From Marinoscillum pacificum (GTDB taxonomy: Bacteria > Bacteroidota > Bacteroidia > Cytophagales > Cyclobacteriaceae): a DNA stretch of 64,000 bases. Under the pieces are notes generated by a model, which had not been told where the DNA came from, did not search any database, and saw only the letters and a list, made by a program, of their open reading frames with translations. The stretch covers positions 1 to 64,000 of the forward strand of contig NZ_JAMZMJ010000005.1 of NCBI RefSeq assembly GCF_024714495.1. The letters run 5' to 3'. The position numbers were made by a program, and so were the translations under genes. This document shows, one piece after another, positions 53,857 to 61,571 of this stretch. The first letter of the stretch is position 1. Every line of letters starts with the position of its first letter.

Positions 53857-55155
53857 ATGAAAATTACAGCAAACAGAATTATTGCAATATTTTGGGTTTT
53901 CCTATGCATTAGCGGTTGCACGCCGCTCAGGCAAACAACTGGCTCTGTGAAGGTCAAGAAATCACTTAAGAAATCAGTAATTTTCGCTAATCAATTCACC
54001 GGATTTTTACTCTTTGACCCACAGTCTAAAGAGTATTTATTGGAGCATAATGCGGACCTTCATTTCACCCCAGCGTCTAACACTAAAATTTTCACTACAG
54101 CAGCTTGTCTTAGTATTTTTAATGACTCCATTCCCTCCTTCAAAGTAAAGTACGACAGTTTACTTCATTTGTATCCTCTAGGAGACCCTACCTTTCTACA
54201 TCCTGACTTTCCAAGTCAGCCGGCCATTTCCAAAATCCAAGGCAAGTCAGTAACTGTACACCTTCCTTACACAGAACTTACTGCTTTTGGACCAGGATGG
54301 GCGTGGGACGATTACCAATATAGCTTTCAGTCAGAAAGGTCCTGGCTCCCAATATATGGCAATGAAGTGAGGATTTTCAATTCAGACACACTTCATGTAA
54401 TCCCTTCGTTCTTCGAAGATTACATCGACCTTTATATTGGAGAGCGTCCCGGCAGTTTTGTCCATCGATCCCGTGATTATAACCTATTCAATATCTGGAT
54501 GGAACACGATTCCAGCCAGTTTGAACGCAAGATACCCTTCCAGTACAGTGACGAACTGCTAGCAACTCTGCTTGAAGACACAATCAATGCTCCCATAACT
54601 ATTTCAAATGAAGACTTTTCAGGTCCAGGATATGACATTATCTACAATCAATCGACTATACCGACTCTGGCAGTCATGATGCAACGAAGTGATAACTTCA
54701 TGGCAGAACAACTTTTGATTACAGCTGCCCGACTATCCGGTCATAACAACTTGAATGCTTTTAGAGCAAAGATTCTTGATCTGTGGGGATTAACCAATGA
54801 TATACAATGGGTGGATGGATCTGGACTTTCAAGATACAACCTATTTACACCAAGAGCACTTGTGAAAACGCTCAATCAGATCTATTTAGCTACAGATTGG
54901 AAAAACATTGAATACATATTCCCGAATGGAGGCAAATCAGGAACTATTAAAAACTGGTACTCAGGTGTTAACCAACCATACGTATTCGCGAAAACTGGAA
55001 CATTAAGTAACAATCACTGTTTGAGCGGATTTATCGTTACTAATTCGGGTAGGAAATTGATCTTCTCCTTTATGAACAACAATTACCTCACTCCAGTGAG
55101 TGAGGTAAAAGCTGAAATGCAAAAAGTTCTGGAAATCATAAGAGATTCCTATTAA
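53857..55155 (+). CDS. D-alanyl-D-alanine carboxypeptidase/endopeptidase (PBP4, peptidase S13)
   Basis: The 432-residue lipoprotein (lipobox ISGC, Cys21) carries the three penicillin-binding motifs: SNTK at 74-77 with the catalytic Ser and Lys, SDN in MQRSDNFMAEQL, and KTG in FAKTGTLSNN. The S13 layout, with an inserted domain between the first two motifs, is retained in shortened form. PBP4/DacB trims or opens peptidoglycan cross-links in the periplasm. Its end overlaps the converging TolC gene by four bases. It may help shape the cell wall; it is not tied to the efflux operon. Confidence 0.93.
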   Translation: MKITANRIIAIFWVFLCISGCTPLRQTTGSVKVKKSLKKSVIFANQFTGFLLFDPQSKEYLLEHNADLHFTPASNTKIFTTAACLSIFNDSIPSFKVKYDSLLHLYPLGDPTFLHPDFPSQPAISKIQGKSVTVHLPYTELTAFGPGWAWDDYQYSFQSERSWLPIYGNEVRIFNSDTLHVIPSFFEDYIDLYIGERPGSFVHRSRDYNLFNIWMEHDSSQFERKIPFQYSDELLATLLEDTINAPITISNEDFSGPGYDIIYNQSTIPTLAVMMQRSDNFMAEQLLITAARLSGHNNLNAFRAKILDLWGLTNDIQWVDGSGLSRYNLFTPRALVKTLNQIYLATDWKNIEYIFPNGGKSGTIKNWYSGVNQPYVFAKTGTLSNNHCLSGFIVTNSGRKLIFSFMNNNYLTPVSEVKAEMQKVLEIIRDSY

Positions 55156-56531
55156 TCTCCATAGTTACCAATTAAACCGCCAGACAATCTCATCAATTCT
55201 ACTTTGGAATCCATCAGATTATACAATGCCTGAAGTTTTTGAACAGAGGCCGTTAAGTAGTTATTCTGAACAACTCTAAAGTCAAATGAGTTAATCGTAC
55301 CACCCTTGAATTTCTCTTCGGAAATCGAATAGTTGATTCGTGCAGCTTCTTCGCTTCTATTACTAATTCCGTAGAGTTGTCTTCTAACCTGATATCTTTC
55401 ATAAGCTTGGTACAAATCCCTATCTAAAGTCGTTTCTAGCTTTTCTATTCTGAGGTTACCAATATCCTCTGCAACTACTGCATTGCGAATGGCTCTATTG
55501 ACTTTACCTCCATTAAACAAGTTAAAGCTTAGTGTAAAATTCGCAAAATAGGTTCCCGTTTTGGAGACCAAAGGCTCTGGAGGGTTTTGATATTCTGGAT
55601 TTGGTCCTGTATAAGAAGCGTTGGTTAAGTCAGAAACATTCCTATTCCAGTTATAACCACCGTTGAAACTCAAAGTTGGATATAAATCCGCCTTGTTTTG
55701 CCTCACCTGAGTTTCTAAAATGGATTGGGATATGTAGATCTTCTTCATGTCTACATTTTCGGAATACATGGTCTTTTTCAACTCATCAAAATCATACAAC
55801 TCCACTTCGAATATCAATTCATCAGTAAATTCATAATCCTGATTAATATCTTCACTTACCAGAAGGACATTTAATGTTCTTACAGCATTTCTGTAGATCA
55901 AACCTTGATTAATCAAGTTGGTCGAATCCGTCAGGTAGTTATTCTCTTCAAGTAGTACATCGCTTGTTACGGCACTTCCCATTTGATATTTGGTATCCGT
56001 ATACCTAAAGCGATCTCTGCTCAATTCAAGCTGGGTTTGGTATGCTTCGAATCTATCTTTCTCTAGAACTGCATTGTAATATGCAAGAATGATAGCTTGA
56101 AGCGTATTAGCAATGACAACATCCGCATTCTGCATCGATTCTGCTTCCAGTTGCTCCAGGCGTCTTTTGCTTATGATCGCTTTATTTCCTTGAAAAATGG
56201 TCCAGTTGATGTTCAATGATGGAGTCAATCCATAGGTTCTTTGATCATCCAATTCAAACCCGGGAAACAACTGACCTCCAAAGAATTGATTATCTGACTG
56301 CTGATTTCGAATATTGTTTTGACTAGCTACATCCAATCGAACTGAAGGCAAAATCCCAGCCTCTCCCCAACTATTGTTGTTTTGTGAGGTAATTACATTC
56401 TTTTGCTCAATTTGAATATCATAATTTCTTTCCAGACCAATTTGAATGGCATCTGACAAAGAAAGAGGCTGCTGAGCCCATGCAGACCCAGCACCTATCA
56501 ATAGGGTTATTAATAAAGTGTAATACTTCAT
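55152..56531 (-). CDS. TolC-like outer-membrane efflux protein
   Basis: ATG 56531 (MKYYTLLITLLIGAG...) is preferred over TTG 56537. The 459-residue protein has a signal peptide ending near AWAQ and two TolC repeats made of long helices (for example LSLSDAIQIGLERNYDIQIE) and barrel strands. It is the outer-membrane duct of a tripartite efflux system and is the last gene of the operon, 24 bases after the RND pump gene. Substrates are unknown. Confidence 0.93.
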   Translation of the reverse strand: MKYYTLLITLLIGAGSAWAQQPLSLSDAIQIGLERNYDIQIEQKNVITSQNNNSWGEAGILPSVRLDVASQNNIRNQQSDNQFFGGQLFPGFELDDQRTYGLTPSLNINWTIFQGNKAIISKRRLEQLEAESMQNADVVIANTLQAIILAYYNAVLEKDRFEAYQTQLELSRDRFRYTDTKYQMGSAVTSDVLLEENNYLTDSTNLINQGLIYRNAVRTLNVLLVSEDINQDYEFTDELIFEVELYDFDELKKTMYSENVDMKKIYISQSILETQVRQNKADLYPTLSFNGGYNWNRNVSDLTNASYTGPNPEYQNPPEPLVSKTGTYFANFTLSFNLFNGGKVNRAIRNAVVAEDIGNLRIEKLETTLDRDLYQAYERYQVRRQLYGISNRSEEAARINYSISEEKFKGGTINSFDFRVVQNNYLTASVQKLQALYNLMDSKVELMRLSGGLIGNYGD

Positions 56532-56555
56532 TATCAATTTCTTAGATTAAAATAA

Positions 56556-59500
56556 TTAAGCTGATTCTCTGTATTCTTCAAGTCGTTCTTCATCCATAAG
56601 AACTCTCTCTACTTCTTCTCTGGTTGGCTTCTTACCTGTCCACAACCACTTGAATGCACGACGCACATCATTGAAGAAAAGAATAAGTACTGGGAAGAAC
56701 ACCAGAATGATGAATGTTCCAATCAACACACCATATGCTACGGAAATGGCCATAGGTATTAAGAACTGAGCTTGAAAACTAGTTTCTTTGATCAAAGGAT
56801 ACAATCCCAACACCGTGGTTAAAGATGTCAGCATGATGGCTCGGAATCTGGACAATCCAGCTTCATACGCCGCTTCATAAACAGTGTATCCATCATCTTT
56901 CACGAGAGAATTGAACTTAGAAAGGAATACCACCGCATCATTAATGATTACCCCTGACAGGGCAACCATACCCCAAACAGACAAAAGTGATACCGGCAGA
57001 TCTCTTCCACTGATCCAAGACTCTACTCCATGACCAAACATAGCTCCAAACCAACCTAAAGGGATCATCAAAGTAATCAAAAGCGCTTGATAGAATGATC
57101 GGAATGTAATCATCAGAATAAAGAAGATTAACAAAAATGCTCCACCAAAGAACATTCCAATTTCCTTACCTGCTCTGGCACTTTCTTTGGACTGTCCACC
57201 GTAATCAACAGTTACAGTTGGAAACTGTGCTTGCAATTGAGGTATGATCGTATTCTGAATTTTCTCCAAAATTGGTGGCACCTCAGCGAAAGGATCTTGC
57301 ATGTCCGCTTCTACAGTAACTGCTCGGGAAGAATTAAAGTGCTTGATTCCACTAACCCCTCTTTCAATACGGTAATCAGCAACTTGATTTAGAGGAAACT
57401 CCTGACCAGAGGTTGTCTTCACTTTGATATCCTCCACCTGACTGATGCTTTGACGATCACTCTTAGGATATCGCACCCAAACACGTAATTCATCATCACC
57501 TTTCATGAATCTTTGAGCTTCTTCACCGAAAAATCCTTGACGAAGCTGATTGGTAATATCATTATGAGTCAATCCCAGGAAATATGCTTCAGGACGTAAG
57601 TCGAAAAGCATTTCGCGACGACCAATCGGAACATTGTCTTGAATCTCTTTCAAGTCAGGGATGTTCGCCAACTCTCTTTTCAAGAATTCCTTAGCTTCAC
57701 CTAGCTCCTGATAGTTCTTCCCTAGAAGCATAACGGAGACTGGCTTACCCCATCTATTCCCTCCTCCTATACTGAATTTCTCAGCCTCTGGAACAGGTCC
57801 TATTTCTTTTCGGATTTTGCCAATGAGATCAAATTGATTGATTCCATAAGGATCTAGCTCGTCATACATGACGTTCACATTACCCGCATGCGAACCGCTT
57901 TCACCATCTCCTGAGAAACCTACATTTGTGAATGTATATGTAATGATATCATTATCTACCTTGAACTCCTGCTTCAATTCATCATTGACCTTCCAAACAG
58001 CATCATTGAATCGCTCCAGGTATGCTTCTACTTTTTGCTCACGCTCACCTGGCTTAAAGCTGATATTGATATTAAAGCTATTGAATGGTATTTGAGGGAA
58101 GAATGTCGCTTTGATCTGACCTCCCATGAGCAACCCAATAATGACCATCAGGAAACCAACCAATACCGCCATAGAAACCAGGCGATATTGCATTGCATTT
58201 CTTAGTAGGCGCCCATACACTTTGATACGCATGTAATCAATAAAGCCATTGAGCACCTTCCTGATTTTGTAACTTCTAGTATCCTCCTTTTTGACACTTA
58301 AAACTTTCTTACTCGCTAAGTGAGCAGGGAGAATGAAGAATGCTTCCAATAATGAAAATGCCAAACTAAAAATCACCACATAGGCCATGTCCTTTAGGAA
58401 CTCAAAGCCTCCTGTAAGTAATAACAATGGCAAGAACGCAACAATAGTTGTTAATACTGAGGTAAATACCGCCGGTACCACTTCCAAAGTTCCTCTTACC
58501 GCCGCCTGAATTGGATTCTTACTCTTCTCAAAATGCGTGTAGATATTTTCTGCAATTACGATTCCGTCATCTACGAGAATACCAATCACCAAGATCATCC
58601 CAAATAAGGAGATCATATTCACTGTTAATCCAACAAATGAACCAAGAATAAACATACCCAGGAAGGATGAAGGAATACCCCATGCTACCCAGAACGAAAG
58701 TCTAAGACTCAAAAACAGTCCGAGAGATATCAATACTAAAATCAACCCAACCACACCATTGGATGTCAATAGGTCCAAACGCTGGTTTAGCATGTTATTG
58801 AAATCCCAGGTAGTTGTCAACTGTACAGCATCATGCTCTTCATTGAACTTAGTTACATATTCACTAACCGCCTGTGAAATCTGAGTTAAGTCTTCTGACT
58901 CTAATTTTCTAACCTCAAGAAAAACCGCTTCCTTACCATTTAGCAAGCCTTTATTTGGTTCATCTGCGAATTGCTCTCTGATGGTTGCAATATCTCTTAA
59001 TCGGAGCTTGGTGCCATCTGTATTACTTCTGACAACTATTTCAGAAATCTCATCGGCTTCTGTTTGCTTAGCTTTAGATCGAATAAGAATCTCTTCTTTA
59101 TTTCCCTTGATGGAACCGGCCGAAATATCTCGGTTATTCAACCGAACTGCACTGACTACCTGATCAAACGTTAGATTATATCTTCTAAGTGTCTCTTCAG
59201 ACACTTCAATAGATATTTCTAATGCCGGAAAGCCCGTAATATTAATTTGACTTATTACACCAGTAGCCATGAGTTCATCCTCAATCTGCTCAGCATAATC
59301 TTTCAGTGTCTTCAAACTAACATCACCTGTAAGTCCTAACCACTGCGCTGTTGATCGCTGACGCTGCTTGAAGATAATAGGCTTTTCAGCTCCGGCAGGG
59401 AAAGAAGATATACCATCTACTGCATTCTTAACTTCAGTATAGATTTCATCAATATCATAATTATCCAGTGTAAGAATGCTAATACTCGCCACATTCTCAG

Positions 59501-59765
59501 AAGATGTAGAAGTTAACTCGTCAATTCCAGCAGTGGACTTTAGTGCTTCTTCAATCTTAGTTGTTACTCCCTCTTCCATTTCCTCTGGAGAGGCTCCGGG
59601 ATAAGCAACCGTTATATTGATCACTCGATCCTTTGCCGTCGGGAAAAACGACATCTTGGTATTCAAGAAACTTACCACACCTCCGATTACCGTTAGCGCA
59701 ATTAGAATATTGGCTAGAATCGGATATTTTACAAAATAGGCTACTAAACCTTTTATTGAATTCAT
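56556..59765 (-). CDS. RND efflux pump, inner-membrane subunit (AcrB-like)
   Basis: The 1069-residue protein has the RND architecture: helix 1 at ~11-35, large periplasmic domains after helices 1 and 7, and about 12 helices in total. The proton-relay Asp pair sits in GILVDDGIVIAENIY, and PLGWFGAMFGHGVESWISG and the conserved VALSGVIINDAVVFLSKF are present. It exports drugs, lipids or other hydrophobic compounds using the proton gradient. It is the middle gene of an adaptor-pump-TolC operon, with 12 bases to the adaptor. The substrate class (multidrug or metal) is not certain, but there are no CusA-like Met-rich features. Confidence 0.95.
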   Translation of the reverse strand: MNSIKGLVAYFVKYPILANILIALTVIGGVVSFLNTKMSFFPTAKDRVINITVAYPGASPEEMEEGVTTKIEEALKSTAGIDELTSTSSENVASISILTLDNYDIDEIYTEVKNAVDGISSFPAGAEKPIIFKQRQRSTAQWLGLTGDVSLKTLKDYAEQIEDELMATGVISQINITGFPALEISIEVSEETLRRYNLTFDQVVSAVRLNNRDISAGSIKGNKEEILIRSKAKQTEADEISEIVVRSNTDGTKLRLRDIATIREQFADEPNKGLLNGKEAVFLEVRKLESEDLTQISQAVSEYVTKFNEEHDAVQLTTTWDFNNMLNQRLDLLTSNGVVGLILVLISLGLFLSLRLSFWVAWGIPSSFLGMFILGSFVGLTVNMISLFGMILVIGILVDDGIVIAENIYTHFEKSKNPIQAAVRGTLEVVPAVFTSVLTTIVAFLPLLLLTGGFEFLKDMAYVVIFSLAFSLLEAFFILPAHLASKKVLSVKKEDTRSYKIRKVLNGFIDYMRIKVYGRLLRNAMQYRLVSMAVLVGFLMVIIGLLMGGQIKATFFPQIPFNSFNINISFKPGEREQKVEAYLERFNDAVWKVNDELKQEFKVDNDIITYTFTNVGFSGDGESGSHAGNVNVMYDELDPYGINQFDLIGKIRKEIGPVPEAEKFSIGGGNRWGKPVSVMLLGKNYQELGEAKEFLKRELANIPDLKEIQDNVPIGRREMLFDLRPEAYFLGLTHNDITNQLRQGFFGEEAQRFMKGDDELRVWVRYPKSDRQSISQVEDIKVKTTSGQEFPLNQVADYRIERGVSGIKHFNSSRAVTVEADMQDPFAEVPPILEKIQNTIIPQLQAQFPTVTVDYGGQSKESARAGKEIGMFFGGAFLLIFFILMITFRSFYQALLITLMIPLGWFGAMFGHGVESWISGRDLPVSLLSVWGMVALSGVIINDAVVFLSKFNSLVKDDGYTVYEAAYEAGLSRFRAIMLTSLTTVLGLYPLIKETSFQAQFLIPMAISVAYGVLIGTFIILVFFPVLILFFNDVRRAFKWLWTGKKPTREEVERVLMDEERLEEYRESA

Positions 59766-59777
59766 TTACAAATGGGT

Positions 59778-60944
59778 TTAGTTAGATCCTGCACTAGTAC
59801 TCAACTCCATGTCGATATCCTTCTTTTCAGACTTGAAGACCACCATATTGTTGTGCGCATTGACCAAAGGTTCTACTACCAGGCTTTCACCCTCTTTCAA
59901 TCCACTGATCACCACGTTTTCATCCATGGTTCGGTGCACAAATACTTTCTTTACTTTTAGCAATGTGTCTTCCACTACAAATACTTCATTCGAGTTATAA
60001 AGTACATTTCGAGGGATTAGCATACCGTCTTTCACTGTACTAGCAGGAATTGCCGATTGTAAGAACTGGCCGTCATAAATCTTTTGCTTACCCGTATTGA
60101 TTGTCAAATAAACGTCAACAGACTGTGTGTTCTGATTTACAAAATCACTGATTCGTGCTACTTCTCCAGTCCATTTTTGCTGTGTTTCGCTAGAATAAAT
60201 TTCTGCTGGAGAACCTACTTGTACCCAGGGAATGTCTCTGGTTTCAACTGCAACTTTCAGTTCGTGCAGTCCGGTTCGGATGATCGTTCCAATCTTAGTT
60301 CCTGGATTGATAAAGGCTCCAGACTCCATGTTAACTTCAGAAATACTACCATCAAACGGCGCATAATATCTATGTTTTCTTAATCGCTCCTCTGCACTTT
60401 TGATGGTATAGTAAGTAGAGTAAATTCCTCTTGTAGCTAGGAATGTCTTTTCCTTATCCGATTTCGCTTCTGGAAGCTCTGGCAGATTCTTCTCTATATC
60501 TATGGTTGAAAAATAGCTCTCCCATGACGAGAAGTTATCACTGTAATCGATCTTCATATCTGGAAGAATCGCAGCGATATCTCTAAGAAAATTACTCTTT
60601 TGGGATTTTAATGTTAAAGAAGATTCAGTATCATCAATATAGAACAGTAGCGTTCCTTTTTTGAAGTTCTGCCCTTCTTTCAATCTTACATTTCCTTGAT
60701 ACATTCTTCCTGACACTTCAGAAAGCAAGTCAAGTGATTGAGCAGTTTCTACTCTTCCAAATGCACTGATGAACGTTTCTATGTCATCATAATTCACCTG
60801 CTTGGTTTCTACATACTTTTTAGAAACAGGTGCTTTCTTTACTTCCGGCGCTTCTTTTTGCCCGGCGAAAAAATAGGCCAACGCAAATGCCAACAACAAC
60901 ACCCCGGCGGTTGAACCGAGGATAATCAATTGCCTTTTGTTCAT
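59778..60944 (-). CDS. RND efflux periplasmic adaptor (HlyD/MFP family)
   Basis: The 388-residue protein has one N-terminal membrane anchor (about 8-27), a lipoyl/barrel-sandwich hybrid domain (around LLSEVSGRMYQGNVRLKEGQ), a helical hairpin, and a beta-barrel part with IPWVQVGSPAEIYSSE. It links the RND pump to TolC in the periplasm. It is the first gene of the three-gene operon, so its upstream region (60945 onward) should hold the promoter; no consensus element was found there. Confidence 0.94.
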   Translation of the reverse strand: MNKRQLIILGSTAGVLLLAFALAYFFAGQKEAPEVKKAPVSKKYVETKQVNYDDIETFISAFGRVETAQSLDLLSEVSGRMYQGNVRLKEGQNFKKGTLLFYIDDTESSLTLKSQKSNFLRDIAAILPDMKIDYSDNFSSWESYFSTIDIEKNLPELPEAKSDKEKTFLATRGIYSTYYTIKSAEERLRKHRYYAPFDGSISEVNMESGAFINPGTKIGTIIRTGLHELKVAVETRDIPWVQVGSPAEIYSSETQQKWTGEVARISDFVNQNTQSVDVYLTINTGKQKIYDGQFLQSAIPASTVKDGMLIPRNVLYNSNEVFVVEDTLLKVKKVFVHRTMDENVVISGLKEGESLVVEPLVNAHNNMVVFKSEKKDIDMELSTSAGSN

Positions 60945-61100
60945 ACAGATTAGTTAGAATTAGTGAATTTTCAAAAAGTCATGTGATTTAAAGGATTTTG
61001 GAATCTTTTGTTGCGAAAAAATGTACATTATTGATAAACGGGCAATATCCTGTTGCGAACTGTTAATTAACCTTGCATAAGGTGACCTAGATTTACACGT
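60945..61100. other. 156-base divergent gap (efflux adaptor / msrB)
   Basis: It contains a direct repeat TGTTGCGAA at 61009-61017 and 61051-61059, exactly 42 bases apart. No coding frame. Confidence 0.5.
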
Positions 61101-61505
61101 ATGGAAAAGATCAATAAGACCGAAGAGGAATGGAAACAGGAATTAACTCCTGAGCAATTCCACATATTACGACAAAAAGGAACAGAGCGTCCATGGACTG
61201 GAGAATTGTTGAATAATAAGGATTATGGCAAGTACACATGTGCTGCCTGTGGAAATGAGCTTTTTATATCAGACACTAAATTTGATTCGGGATGTGGCTG
61301 GCCAAGTTTCTTTGCGCCCATTGAAAAAAATGCTGTAGAATACCACATGGATAAATCTTTCGGCATGATCCGAACTGAAGTAACATGCGGCAAATGCGAA
61401 GGACATTTAGGCCATGTATTCCATGATGGACCACCTCCCACCGGCGAGCGTTTCTGTATGAACAGTGGAGCATTGAAGTTTACGCCGATTTCTGACCGTT
61501 CGTAA
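61101..61505 (+). CDS. msrB: Peptide-methionine (R)-S-oxide reductase
   Basis: The 134-residue enzyme reduces methionine-R-sulfoxide in proteins, repairing oxidative damage. It has the structural zinc pairs CAACGNEL and CGKCEGH, the substrate block [26 protein letters not shown] with the catalytic Cys in [11 protein letters not shown], and no signal peptide, so it acts in the cytoplasm. The resolving Cys may be another residue or supplied by thioredoxin. It precedes the BNR-repeat gene by 66 bases. Confidence 0.96.
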   Translation: MEKINKTEEEWKQELTPEQFHILRQKGTERPWTGELLNNKDYGKYTCAACGNELFISDTKFDSGCGWPSFFAPIEKNAVEYHMDKSFGMIRTEVTCGKCEGHLGHVFHDGPPPTGERFCMNSGALKFTPISDRS

Positions 61506-61511
61506 AAGTTA

Positions 61512-61544
61512 TTTTCACATACGGCAAAAAGATGAATACTTTTA
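61512..61544 (+). promoter_or_regulatory. Candidate promoter of the BNR-repeat gene
   Basis: TTTT (61512-61515), 21-base spacer and TACTTTTA (61537-61544, one mismatch to TANNTTTG) lie 27 bases before the start at 61572. Confidence 0.35.
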
Positions 61545-61571
61545 GTGGTAACACATCCAATGTTAACCATC

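Noticed and set aside
61041-61056. GGC...TTGC before msrB as sigma-54 promoter
   Set aside because: The GG-to-GC spacing is 12 bases, outside the strict requirement of 10.
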